The translations under genes were made by a program, and so were the position numbers. 36,334 bases of DNA from Bacteroidia bacterium (GTDB taxonomy: Bacteria; Bacteroidota; Bacteroidia; Bacteroidales; Prolixibacteraceae): positions 1 through 36,334 of the forward strand of contig JAPLDT010000032.1 in NCBI GenBank assembly GCA_026391315.1, in the 5' to 3' direction. Under the pieces are notes generated by a model. That model had not been told where the DNA came from, searched no databases, and saw only the letters and a list, made by a program, of their open reading frames with translations. Position 1 is the stretch's first letter. Each line of letters starts with the position of its first letter. Below, in pieces: positions 9,462-17,873 of this stretch.

Positions 9462-11024
9462 TTAATAACCAATGTTTTGTTTTAACGTCGGATTTGCTCC
9501 CAGGTCGTTTGAAGGGATAGGATACAGATCACGGAAAGTCTCAGTTGAGGTTCCTGCAGCAACTTTACCTTTCCAAGGCCATAAGTAGGCTCCACCTGTA
9601 AATTTGGCATAACGGATAAGGTCCGTACGGCGGGTACCTTCCCAATAAAGCTCACGTGAACGCTCATCAAGAATGAAATCCAGTGTAAGCTGAGCGGAAG
9701 TAATGTTGCCGTTGGTGTTGCCATAAGCTCTTGTGCGAATCGCATTAACATAACCCAGAGCTGTTGTGGCGTTACCTGTTGAGCCGCCTCTCAGCGTTGC
9801 TTCGGCATACATCAGGTAGACGTCGGCAAGGCGGAACATGGGGTAGTCGGTATCGACAAAGTCAGGATGTGCATGTGGAGCAGCAGCGCCGGTTGAAGTG
9901 AGGTTGGAGTATTTTGTAATAGCCCAGCCATCGGTAAACTGACCAATGTCGGTGATATCAAGTTTTTGACCTGCAGACCAGAACATGGCCCGTTTGTCGG
10001 TGGCGCCGCTTGTATCTGTAAATTTGTTAACAAAAGCTTTGGTAGTGCGAATACCTCCCCAACCACCGCCAACACCAAATGCTGCAGGAGACATACTTCC
10101 GCCAATTGCCGCGTGGATCAGATAGGTCATTCCACCATAAGATTGAGTGTGCTGACCGTCGTTGGTAATCGGGAAAATCATTTCCGGGCTGAGGTTATTG
10201 TCTGCCGTGAAGTTATTGGCATATTTTGCATTCAGCGTATAACCGGCAGCGATCACTTTATTGCAATAAGTAACACATTCGGCATTTTTATCCTGACCAA
10301 TATAAGTTTTTGCGTTCAGATAAAGTTTTGCCAAAAGTGTCCATGCAGCAGCTTGATCGGCGCGGCCATATTCAAATTTCGGAGCTCCGAGAAGAGTCTC
10401 AATGGCCTTGAGTTCAGTTTCGATATAGGTGAACAATGCCGCACGGGTAGTCTGCTTCGGGAAGAAAGCCCCCGGAGAATCTGCCTCTGTAACAAACGGA
10501 GGATTTCCGAACAGGTCGATGGCATGAGAATAAGCCAGCGCACGAAGGAATCTTGCTTCTGCGGCATATTTCATGATATCAGCATCTTTGCTGGTTGAAG
10601 TAGCCCGGATGAACTCGTTGCTAAGTGCGACTGTATACATGATACGTGAATATATAGCTGCTATAAACACATCATTGGGGGCCCAGGTTTGCCAGTGGAA
10701 GTCTTTGATTGAAGCATCATTCCAAGCCATAACAGCTTCGTCGGTAGATAACTCCTGAGCATTCCAGTATTGACGCAGATAGTTGGAGAAACCTTCATCG
10801 ATTCCGGCAATATCCGCCTGGCCTGAAGGTCCCTGCTGACCGCTAAGGGCAAATGTTGCATAAAGCTTTGCCAGTCCTTCCTTGTACGCCGCAGGAGTAC
10901 TGTAAACCGTCAGGGACGTCACAATATTCGGATCTTTCGGCGTAAGATTCAAGTCTTTGACGCAGGAAGTTACCATCAGTGCGGCAAAGAGTACAGCTAT
11001 TGATTTAATTTTATAACTTTTCAT
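9462..11024 (-). CDS. susD: RagB/SusD-family starch-binding lipoprotein
   Basis: 520 residues, the usual SusD length. Signal peptide with lipobox MVTSC (Cys21), followed by VKDLNLTPKD; the start after the Cys and the LTPKDPN pattern are typical of SusD. TPR-like helices follow (for example AEARFLRALAYSHAIDLFGNPPFV, residues about 155-180), and the C-terminal RagB/SusD signature includes YLMYAEA, then YVNAIRTRAYG and LDERSRELYWEGTRRTDLIRY. It forms the lid on the SusC channel and captures maltodextrins. It starts 18 bp after susC and 23 bp before susE. The pairing with susC and the amylase genes is what makes the starch assignment; the sequence alone only shows the family. Confidence 0.93.
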   Translation of the reverse strand: MKSYKIKSIAVLFAALMVTSCVKDLNLTPKDPNIVTSLTVYSTPAAYKEGLAKLYATFALSGQQGPSGQADIAGIDEGFSNYLRQYWNAQELSTDEAVMAWNDASIKDFHWQTWAPNDVFIAAIYSRIMYTVALSNEFIRATSTSKDADIMKYAAEARFLRALAYSHAIDLFGNPPFVTEADSPGAFFPKQTTRAALFTYIETELKAIETLLGAPKFEYGRADQAAAWTLLAKLYLNAKTYIGQDKNAECVTYCNKVIAAGYTLNAKYANNFTADNNLSPEMIFPITNDGQHTQSYGGMTYLIHAAIGGSMSPAAFGVGGGWGGIRTTKAFVNKFTDTSGATDKRAMFWSAGQKLDITDIGQFTDGWAITKYSNLTSTGAAAPHAHPDFVDTDYPMFRLADVYLMYAEATLRGGSTGNATTALGYVNAIRTRAYGNTNGNITSAQLTLDFILDERSRELYWEGTRRTDLIRYAKFTGGAYLWPWKGKVAAGTSTETFRDLYPIPSNDLGANPTLKQNIGY

Positions 11025-11042
11025 GTCGTATTCTTAATAAAG

Positions 11043-14000
11043 TTAGAATGTAAGATTTACGCCAAGTACATAAACTCTCGGACGGGGATAAAAATTGTTG
11101 TCGATACCACCATTAACCTCAGGATCAAGTCCTTTGTATTTGGTAATGATAAAGGCATTCTGTACCGTCAGGCTTAACCTTGCTCTGTAGAATTTCTCGA
11201 AATTGTATCCGACACTCATGTTATCCATTCTAAAGAAAGAAGCATTCTCTACATAAAAATCAGAGAAGTACTGGGTGTTGGTGAATTTAGCGTTGTTGAT
11301 CTGCTTGGGTATGTTGTTAAAAAAACCTGACTGATTGTAGACGGTAGAATAAAGTGCTCCGGAAGCGACGTTGTTGTACGCATAGTTTCCGATGTTTGCC
11401 CTACCTGAGAAAGAAAAGTCAACCTGCTTGTAAGCCAATCTGGAGCTAATTCCAATAGTATAATCGGGAGCAGGTTTCTTGTAATGATATTTGTTCAGGT
11501 TGTTGCTGGTAACAGTACCGCCGCTGCCTGTACGATCAACATAAAGACCTTCAATTGGCATTCCGTTGGAACCGTATACTTGCTGGAATACAAAGAATGA
11601 GTTGGAAGGAAATCCGACACTCTGATTCTGAATGAAGTTACCAACGCCACCACCTATAAGACCAACATCTACACCCGGATAGTTCGGATCGTCAGTTTTG
11701 GTCAGCTTAGTTATCTTGTTTTCATTGTAAGCGACATTAAATCCAAGGTTCCAGTTCAAATCCTTGGAGGTGATGACCTGACCATTCAATGAAAGCTCAA
11801 TACCTTTGTTTTCAAGGTTACCTACGTTTGTTGTCAGGAAGTTTGAAAAGTTACTACCAGCAGCAATCGGGATGAAGTTCAGCAAGTCTTTGGTTTCGCG
11901 CTTGTAGGCATCGATTGATCCGGTAATCCTGTTCTTCATGAATCCGAAGTCTAGTCCGATGTTGTAAGTAGCTGTTTGTTCCCATTTAATATTCGCATCG
12001 TATGGATTCGGACGTAAGGTGTTGTAAAAGGTGTTGCCAAACTGATATTGGGCAGTCGCGGTACTTCCGCGATAAACAGGAAGATATGGGAAATCATTAC
12101 CAATATCCTGCTGACCGGTGATACCCCAGCCCAATCTCAATTTTAAGTCAGACACTGCATTTACATTTTTGAGGAACGACTCATCCTTGATTTTCCATGC
12201 AAGTGCGGCAGCTGGGAAGATACCCCACCTGTTTGCAGTGGAGAACCTTGATGATCCGTCATCACGAACGGTGACAGTCAAAAGATAACGTTCCATAAAG
12301 GTATAATTCAAACGGCCGAAGAAGGATATCAGGTAGTTTTCATTGATAAATGTTGAATTATTATCTGAAATCTGGGTGCCGTCGCCATTGCTGGAGAAAG
12401 AGGTACCATCCTTATAGAAATGTTGCCATGAATATCCCACAGTAGCATCAATTTTGCTCTTGGCCGACTTAATATCCTTAACATAATTTAAGTAGAAGTC
12501 TAACAACTTAGTTTTTCCGGTCTGGGAATAGGTATTGACTCTTCCGATACCATTTCGGAAAGTAAATGCTGCATCATTTGAAGCATTGTTATGTCCGGTA
12601 GTGGTAAAATAGTCGTATCCGGCGTTCACATTGGCCCTAAGATCAGGTAAGAATGGGAATCTATAGTCAACCTGGATATTTCCCAATACCCGTTTAACAT
12701 TCGACCTGTTATCCGTTTGATTCAGCATGGCAACTGGGTTGGAAACACCAATCGGATTGGGGCTACCGTTTGGATCCATGGAACCATCAGGCAGTACATC
12801 GGAAAGATTGATCCAGGTATTGTATCCGCCAAATTTAGTATTACCATTCATGACAGGTTGTGTAGGATCATAGAAAACGGCTGAACCAACTGCGCCCTGG
12901 TCACCAAAGTTTTGTTTGGTATAACTTCCTTTTACGTTAAAACTGATTTTGAGCTGATTGTCTAAAAATGAAGGATCCAGTCCAACTGCAAGTGTTGAAC
13001 GCTCCATATTGGTAGTCTTAAGGATACCGTTTTGACTCGTGTAACCCAGCGAAGCCCGATATGGCATTGTTTTGACTCCACCGCTCAAACTGATATTATG
13101 GTCATGGGCAAGTGCTGTTTGATAAACCTCCTTTTGCCAGTTGGTATTCTGATTGCCTAAGCGTCTCAGTGAACCCATGTTCAATCCAACTGCACTCTTC
13201 GATGCAAGATCAAGTGCCATGGCCCTTAACTCGTCGCCCGACATTACATCCATATAGGCCGGGATAGTATTGGCAGAGAAAGTTCCATTGTATTCGATTT
13301 TCATAGGCTTGCCGGCTGTCCCCTTTTTAGTCGTAATTAATATAACACCGTTGGAAGCCCTGGAACCATATATCGCGGTAGCAGAAGCATCTTTCAATAC
13401 CGTGAAGGTCTCTATGTCGTTTGGATTGATGGTCGACAATGGATTTGCCAAACCTGATATTCCCGAGTTACTGACAGGAAATCCATCGATGATAATCAAC
13501 GGATCGTTGCTGGCAGACATAGAAGAACCTCCTCTGATACGGATAGTTGATCCGGCTCCCGGTGCACCACCTGATGAGGTGATAACTGTTCCGGCGCTTT
13601 TACCGACGATCAAATCCTGAGGAGAGGTGATCCCGCCTTTGGCGAAATCCTTGGAACTTACCGTGCTGACAGCACCTGTTGCATCATTCTTTTTGACAGT
13701 ACCGTATCCAATAACAACAACTTCGTCCAATCCCTGGGTTTGGGGAGCAAGGGCGATTCTGAATGTTGTCTGTTGTCCAACAGAGATGGTTTGTGATACA
13801 TAGCCAACAAAAGAGATAACCAGTTTCTGACCAGCACCTACCTTCAGGGTAAATTTACCGTCAAAATCTGTTGCAGCTCCGTTGGTAGTACCAGCAACCT
13901 GAATGGTTACACCAACCAATGGCTCTTTGGTAGAAGCGTCGGAAACAGTTCCGGATATTGATTTTTCCTGTGCAAATGCAGGCAGTGTAAACACCGCGAG

Positions 14001-14045
14001 AAGGAAAAACCAAAGCATCTTCATCTTTGCTAATTCAAATTTCAT
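11043..14045 (-). CDS. susC: SusC-family TonB-dependent transporter
   Basis: 1000 residues. Signal peptide MKFELAKMKMLWFFLLAVFTLPAFA, with an alternative ATG at 14024 that would leave a shorter n-region. Residues about 28-105 are a carboxypeptidase-regulatory-like domain (ISGTVSDASTKEPLVGV, then FVGY). LDEVVVIGYG (106-115) is the usual junction before the plug, which follows to about residue 240 with the SusC signature (IRIRGGSSM, PLIIIDGFP, ILITTKKG). The remainder is a 22-strand barrel ending in the outer-membrane C-terminal Phe (VYVLGVNLTF). No STN domain is present, so it is not an anti-sigma-linked transducer type. With SusD it imports maltodextrins using TonB energy. It is first in the operon; its leader is the divergent region shared with the LacI gene. 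Confidence 0.95.
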   Translation of the reverse strand: MKFELAKMKMLWFFLLAVFTLPAFAQEKSISGTVSDASTKEPLVGVTIQVAGTTNGAATDFDGKFTLKVGAGQKLVISFVGYVSQTISVGQQTTFRIALAPQTQGLDEVVVIGYGTVKKNDATGAVSTVSSKDFAKGGITSPQDLIVGKSAGTVITSSGGAPGAGSTIRIRGGSSMSASNDPLIIIDGFPVSNSGISGLANPLSTINPNDIETFTVLKDASATAIYGSRASNGVILITTKKGTAGKPMKIEYNGTFSANTIPAYMDVMSGDELRAMALDLASKSAVGLNMGSLRRLGNQNTNWQKEVYQTALAHDHNISLSGGVKTMPYRASLGYTSQNGILKTTNMERSTLAVGLDPSFLDNQLKISFNVKGSYTKQNFGDQGAVGSAVFYDPTQPVMNGNTKFGGYNTWINLSDVLPDGSMDPNGSPNPIGVSNPVAMLNQTDNRSNVKRVLGNIQVDYRFPFLPDLRANVNAGYDYFTTTGHNNASNDAAFTFRNGIGRVNTYSQTGKTKLLDFYLNYVKDIKSAKSKIDATVGYSWQHFYKDGTSFSSNGDGTQISDNNSTFINENYLISFFGRLNYTFMERYLLTVTVRDDGSSRFSTANRWGIFPAAALAWKIKDESFLKNVNAVSDLKLRLGWGITGQQDIGNDFPYLPVYRGSTATAQYQFGNTFYNTLRPNPYDANIKWEQTATYNIGLDFGFMKNRITGSIDAYKRETKDLLNFIPIAAGSNFSNFLTTNVGNLENKGIELSLNGQVITSKDLNWNLGFNVAYNENKITKLTKTDDPNYPGVDVGLIGGGVGNFIQNQSVGFPSNSFFVFQQVYGSNGMPIEGLYVDRTGSGGTVTSNNLNKYHYKKPAPDYTIGISSRLAYKQVDFSFSGRANIGNYAYNNVASGALYSTVYNQSGFFNNIPKQINNAKFTNTQYFSDFYVENASFFRMDNMSVGYNFEKFYRARLSLTVQNAFIITKYKGLDPEVNGGIDNNFYPRPRVYVLGVNLTF

Positions 14046-14350
14046 TCGATGATAATTTAGTTAAATTAATGATTATTAATAATTTCTCATAGATCCCACA
14101 AACTACACAGCGTGTCTTTTGCAAGACTTGTCACACGTTTGTTCTCATGTGAATCAATTTATAGGTTCATAAATCATGGTTGAAGAATTCAATGCTTTAC
14201 GCACCATTTTAAGAAATAAAAAAATAAGAACGTTGAAAATCAATTTGTTTAGTGCCTTGTACTCTTTTCTAAAACCATTTCGAAACACAAATAAAGATAA
14301 TTTAACAATCATTTAATCTTTAGTTTTTGCTGGTTTCGAAAAATAATCAT

Positions 14351-14364
14351 CGCAATCGTTTGCG
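14351..14364. promoter_or_regulatory. Putative LacI-family operator
   Basis: CGCAATCGTTTGCG is a 14-bp inverted repeat with 12 symmetric positions and a central CG. This is the hallmark of LacI/PurR-family operators, whose paralogues bind forms close to CGCAAACGTTTGCG. It ends 2 bp before the -7 box of the + strand promoter and lies 155 bp upstream of the lacI start, so the LacI protein encoded here is the natural candidate to bind it. Binding is inferred, not shown. Confidence 0.6.
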
Positions 14365-14366
14365 GT

Positions 14367-14374
14367 TACGTTTG
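14367..14374 (+). promoter_or_regulatory. Bacteroidota -7 promoter element for lacI
   Basis: TACGTTTG, followed by CACC, matches the Bacteroidota -7 consensus TAnnTTTG exactly. No convincing TTTG -33 box is found at the usual 19-21 bp, which would fit a regulated promoter. It would give a leader of about 140 nt for lacI. Confidence 0.5.
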
Positions 14375-14518
14375 CACCAAATATGTTATAAAACATGTTT
14401 TTATTTATTTTGTATTTTATTCAGAGATCGCAACATTGAGGTAACCTTCCAGGTTGGTTAAATGTTTGAAAATTGATTAACTTGCAACATGAAATAACCC
14501 TACTAACGTTTGTCTTAC

Positions 14519-15535
14519 ATGAGTAGTCAGATCACGATCAAAGACATCGCTAAAGCACTGAATATATCCGCGTCTACGGTATCCAGGGCCTTAAAAGATC
14601 ATCCCGATATCAGTAGGGAGACCAAAGACGCCGTCAACAACCTGGCAGCCAAACTCAGATACAAGCCTAATGCCGTAGCGCTTTCACTAAAGAACAGCAA
14701 GACCAACACAATCGGTGTGATCATCCCCGAAGTGGTTCACTTTTTCTTCTCATCCGTCATTAGTGGAATCGAAGATGTGGCCTACGACGCCGGTTACAAT
14801 GTGATGGTATGCCAGTCGAACGAAATGTATTCACGCGAAATTATCAATGCCCAGGCGCTCGACTCAAACAGGGTGGAGGGAGCGCTGGTTTCCATCTCCA
14901 AGGAGACGCACGACTTTGCTCACCTGCTCTACCTGGAGGAGAATGGTATACCGCTTGTTTTTTTCGACAGGGCACCCGAAGAACTGGATGTAGACAAAGT
15001 GATCATTGACGATTTCAGGGCAGCTTACAACGCTACCACACATCTGATTGAGACCGGCTGCAAACGTATTGCACACCTGGCAGCTCCTCAAACATTGGGA
15101 ATTGGTATTCAAAGACTGGCCGGATACAAAAAAGCGCTCGGAGATCATGGAATCCCCTACCGGGAAGATTGGGTCATCGTGGCCGACTCGTTTGAACTGG
15201 CGGGCGATGCCACCCGAAACCTGATGCATCTGCCAACACCTCCAGATGCCATTTTTGCTGTGAACGACATGACAGCAGTAGGCGCCATGAAAACCTTGCA
15301 ACGCATGTCCATCGCCGTTCCTCAAAAAGTGGCCATCATAGGATTTTCTGCCGGCTTTTTTTCAGATATTACGACACCAACGTTGAGCTCTGTTGACCAG
15401 CACGGTTACGAAATGGGTGTAGAAGCAGCTAAACTCCTGCTCGAACGGATCGAAAAACCGGTAGAAGGCAAACACAAAACCCATTACATCGATACTCACC
15501 TGGTGATCAGGGAATCGACCAAAAGAAAAAGCTGA
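14519..15535 (+). CDS. LacI-family transcriptional regulator of the maltodextrin locus
   Basis: 338 residues from the ATG at 14519; a TTG three codons earlier is less likely. Residues about 4-50 form a LacI helix-turn-helix (ITIKDIAKALNISASTVSRAL, split over helices 1-2) and hinge (KPNAVALSLKNSKTNTIGVI). A periplasmic-binding-protein-like sensor domain follows to the end (VIIPEVVHFFFSSVISGIED; AIFAVNDMTAVGAMK; GFSAGFFSDITTPTLSSVDQ). It should bind DNA as a dimer and respond to a maltodextrin-derived ligand. It lies between the two arms of the starch locus. The CG-centred palindrome in the divergent region is a likely target; whether it represses or activates cannot be read from sequence. Confidence 0.92.
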   Translation: MSSQITIKDIAKALNISASTVSRALKDHPDISRETKDAVNNLAAKLRYKPNAVALSLKNSKTNTIGVIIPEVVHFFFSSVISGIEDVAYDAGYNVMVCQSNEMYSREIINAQALDSNRVEGALVSISKETHDFAHLLYLEENGIPLVFFDRAPEELDVDKVIIDDFRAAYNATTHLIETGCKRIAHLAAPQTLGIGIQRLAGYKKALGDHGIPYREDWVIVADSFELAGDATRNLMHLPTPPDAIFAVNDMTAVGAMKTLQRMSIAVPQKVAIIGFSAGFFSDITTPTLSSVDQHGYEMGVEAAKLLLERIEKPVEGKHKTHYIDTHLVIRESTKRKS

Positions 15536-15590
15536 AAACAATGATTTTGTTAAAAAAACGGGAAAATTGTTTTTTATTTAATTCTTTTTA

Positions 15591-15598
15591 TACGTTTG
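15591..15598 (+). promoter_or_regulatory. Bacteroidota -7 promoter element for the transporter operon
   Basis: TACGTTTG, followed by TACC, matches TAnnTTTG. ATTG at 15566-15569 lies 21 bp upstream as a possible -33 box. The shared pattern TACGTTTG(C/T)ACC is also found ahead of lacI. It predicts a leader of about 185 nt for the MFS gene, containing the perfect inverted repeat GTCCGTTCGGAC at 15637-15648. Confidence 0.5.
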
Positions 15599-15636
15599 TA
15601 CCGAAAATCATTTGTTTAGTCCTTTTCTAAAATCAG

Positions 15637-15648
15637 GTCCGTTCGGAC
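15637..15648. promoter_or_regulatory. Inverted repeat in the MFS leader
   Basis: GTCCGTTCGGAC: perfect 5-bp arms with a TT centre, in the untranslated leader of the transporter gene. It could be a protein-binding site or a small RNA hairpin. It does not resemble the CG-centred palindrome upstream of lacI. Confidence 0.3.
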
Positions 15649-15789
15649 TTGACTATCCATTCTATTATATTTCCATTTCGAAAACTGATCTTTTGTAAAT
15701 CAAAATGTCAGTCGGTTGTCCGTTGTAAAATTTTAGGTTTTACCACTAACATCGGCAGTTTTCATTGATTAAACAAACAATTCATCGTT

Positions 15790-17118
15790 ATGGCAAAAAA
15801 ACCTATGCTGTCGTTCTGGCAAATCTGGAACATGAGTTTCGGATTCATGGGGGTACAAATCGGTTATTCCCTTCAAAACGGAAATACCAGCAGGATCCTT
15901 TCTGCCCTCGGTTCTGATGTCGGACATCTAAGCTATTTCTGGCTGGCTGCACCGCTGGCCGGATTGATCGTTCAGCCAATCATCGGACTGTCCAGCGACA
16001 AAACCTGGACCCGGTTGGGAAGACGAATCCCTTTTATTCTGGTGGGAGCCATTGTCTCTGCCCTGGCGATGTTTTTTATGCCAAATTCGGAATTCTTCGC
16101 CCACCTGGTTCCGCCCCTGTTTTTTGGTGCAGCCATGTTGCTGCTGATGGACACCTCTTTCAATGTCACCATGCAGCCATTTCGTTCACTTGTTGGCGAT
16201 ATGGTGTCGGAAGAACAGCGTAACATTGGTTTTTCAATGCAGGCATTTTTGATCAATGCCGGCGCTGTAGTTGGATCAATACTACCCTTCCTGCTTACCT
16301 GGCTGGGCGTTTCCAATGTACCAAATCCGGGTGAAAAGGTGGCTTCTTCTGTGATTTGGGCTTTTTATATTGGCGGTGGTGCACTGCTGGTGAGTGTCCT
16401 TTGGACTAGTTTTACCACCAAGGAATATACTCCTAAGGAGCATGCCCTTTACAACAACCTGAAAATTGGGGAGAAGAAGAAAAGTTCCTTCCTTACCTTA
16501 TTAAAAGATACCCCCAAGACCATGCTGCAACTTGCTTTCGTGCAGTTTTTCTCCTGGTTTTCGCTCTTCATGATGTGGGTCTATACCACTCCCGCCATTG
16601 CCCAAAACGTGTGGAATACCCTACCGGGAGATGCGACCTCTACCGCTTACAACGAAGCAGGGAACTGGGTCGGTATTATTTTTGCGGCCTATAGTGTTTT
16701 TGGAGCACTTTTTTCCCTGGTAATGGCTCGTTTGGCGACCCGGTTCGGACGCAAGCCGGTTTACCTTTCAGCACTGGTAGCTGGTGGGTTGGGATTGCTG
16801 TCTATTGTCTTTGTCAAAGACCAGTATGGTTTGATCGCCTCCATGGCAGGTGTAGGAATTGCATGGGCTGCCATTCTTGCCATGCCCTATGCGATGCTAT
16901 CAGCTTCACTTCCGGCAGATAAAATGGGTGTTTACATGGGCATTTTCAATGCCACTATCACCATTCCCCAGATCACTGCCGGTTTACTCGGAGGAGTTCT
17001 TTTCTCATTGTTGGGTGGACAAGCCGTGTATATGCTCGGACTTGCCGGTATTTGCATGATCATTGCCGGTGTCTCCGTCATTTTTATCAAAGAACACAAA
17101 TATTCCAAAGAAATTTAA
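15790..17118 (+). CDS. Maltose/maltodextrin MFS symporter (GPH/SLC45-like)
   Basis: 442 residues with about 12 hydrophobic segments. The N-terminus FWQIWNMSFGFMGVQIGYSLQNGNTSRIL and the loop GLSSDKTWTRLGRRIPFI (D-x-x-x-x-R-x-G-R-R, between helices 2 and 3) are typical of the glycoside-cation symporter group within the major facilitator superfamily. A second R-F-G-R-K loop sits between helices 8 and 9. In Bacteroidota this type is found next to maltose phosphorylase and carries maltose or short maltodextrins across the inner membrane. It is followed one base after its stop by the beta-phosphoglucomutase start, so the two are translationally close. The substrate is assigned from context. Confidence 0.9.
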   Translation: MAKKPMLSFWQIWNMSFGFMGVQIGYSLQNGNTSRILSALGSDVGHLSYFWLAAPLAGLIVQPIIGLSSDKTWTRLGRRIPFILVGAIVSALAMFFMPNSEFFAHLVPPLFFGAAMLLLMDTSFNVTMQPFRSLVGDMVSEEQRNIGFSMQAFLINAGAVVGSILPFLLTWLGVSNVPNPGEKVASSVIWAFYIGGGALLVSVLWTSFTTKEYTPKEHALYNNLKIGEKKKSSFLTLLKDTPKTMLQLAFVQFFSWFSLFMMWVYTTPAIAQNVWNTLPGDATSTAYNEAGNWVGIIFAAYSVFGALFSLVMARLATRFGRKPVYLSALVAGGLGLLSIVFVKDQYGLIASMAGVGIAWAAILAMPYAMLSASLPADKMGVYMGIFNATITIPQITAGLLGGVLFSLLGGQAVYMLGLAGICMIIAGVSVIFIKEHKYSKEI

Positions 17119-17119
17119 A

Positions 17120-17773
17120 GTGAAGATCAAAGCCTGCCTTTTTGACCTCGATGGTGTCATTGTCGATACCGCCAAATACCACTTCATCGCCTGGAAAGAG
17201 ATGTCGGCGGAACTGGGTTTTGATTTTACAGAAAAGGAGAATGAGTTGTTGAAAGGGGTTAGTCGTATGCACTCATTGGATATCCTTTTAGATATTGGGA
17301 AACTTTCCAAAACGGATGATGAAAAACAGGCGCTTGCAGAAAAAAAGAATCAGCGTTACCTCGATTACGTGAAACAAATGAATGAGGAGGAGATCCTACC
17401 AGGAGTTACACGGTTTTTAGACGATCTGCGAAGCAACGGCGTTCTTATTGCGCTGGGTTCTGCAAGCAAGAATGCACCTCTGATTCTGGATCGTATCCAC
17501 CTGAAAGAAAAATTTGATGTGATCGTGGATGGTAATTCTGTTTCAAAAGCCAAGCCTGATCCTGAAGTATTTCTGAAAGGTGCTGAACTTCTTGATGTTA
17601 ATCCCAAAGAGTGTCTTGTGTTCGAGGATGCACAGGCCGGGATCGAAGCTGCCCTGAATGGCGGGATGAAGGTAATCGGAGTGGGATCGTCAGACAACCT
17701 CTCTCTTGCCGACCACTATATTCCGGGCTTTATAAAATTAGACTACGAACTATTATCCAAGTGGTACCAATAA
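17120..17773 (+). CDS. pgmB: Beta-phosphoglucomutase
   Basis: 217 residues from GTG at 17120. An ATG at 17063 lies inside the transporter gene and would add 19 unrelated residues, whereas the GTG start gives the usual family length and N-terminus. HAD-superfamily motifs: nucleophile and acid/base Asp9 and Asp11 in FDLDGVIVDTA, the substrate-specific cap segment GVSRMHSLDILL, ALGSASKNAP (motif II), KAKPDPEVF (motif III) and VFEDAQAGIEAA (motif IV). It converts beta-glucose-1-phosphate, made by maltose phosphorylase, into glucose-6-phosphate in the cytoplasm. It is placed between the transporter and the phosphorylase in one operon. Confidence 0.93.
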   Translation: MKIKACLFDLDGVIVDTAKYHFIAWKEMSAELGFDFTEKENELLKGVSRMHSLDILLDIGKLSKTDDEKQALAEKKNQRYLDYVKQMNEEEILPGVTRFLDDLRSNGVLIALGSASKNAPLILDRIHLKEKFDVIVDGNSVSKAKPDPEVFLKGAELLDVNPKECLVFEDAQAGIEAALNGGMKVIGVGSSDNLSLADHYIPGFIKLDYELLSKWYQ

Positions 17774-17778
17774 GAAGG

Positions 17779-17850
17779 TATGAGATATGAGATATGAGTT
17801 CCAATTGAAGCGAAGGCTAAAAGCTAACAGCCAACAGCTAACTGCTTAAG
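17779..17850. repeat. Heptanucleotide repeats after pgmB
   Basis: Two short arrays of 7-bp units fill the 100-bp gap between pgmB and the GH65 gene. TATGAGA occurs twice plus TATGAGT (17779-17799), starting 5 bp after the stop codon. Then GCTAAAA, GCTAACA, GCCAACA, GCTAACT, GCTTAAG follow in perfect register (17816-17850). The period matches the larger array at 30436-30603. Confidence 0.7.
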
Positions 17851-17873
17851 ATGATTCATTAAAAGGAAATCAA

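Larger units (their letters stand above)
14046..14518. promoter_or_regulatory. Divergent regulatory region between susC and lacI
   Basis: 473 bp of AT-rich DNA with no credible gene. Visible elements are a LacI-type palindrome at 14351-14364, a + strand -7 box at 14367-14374, and a perfect 5-bp inverted repeat GTCTTTTGCAAGAC at 14114-14127. On the minus strand, TAGTTTG (14104-14098) could be a -7 element for susC, one base short of TAnnTTTG. A 10-bp palindrome AAACATGTTT lies at 14391-14400. The susC promoter itself is not certain. Confidence 0.6.

Noticed and set aside
14391-14400. AAACATGTTT palindrome as an operator
   Set aside because: Ten-base AT-rich palindromes are common in such a region, and no second copy was seen near the other starch promoters.
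17063-17119. Longer N-terminus for beta-phosphoglucomutase
   Set aside because: This part lies within the transporter gene; the GTG at 17120 gives the standard family start with Asp9/Asp11.
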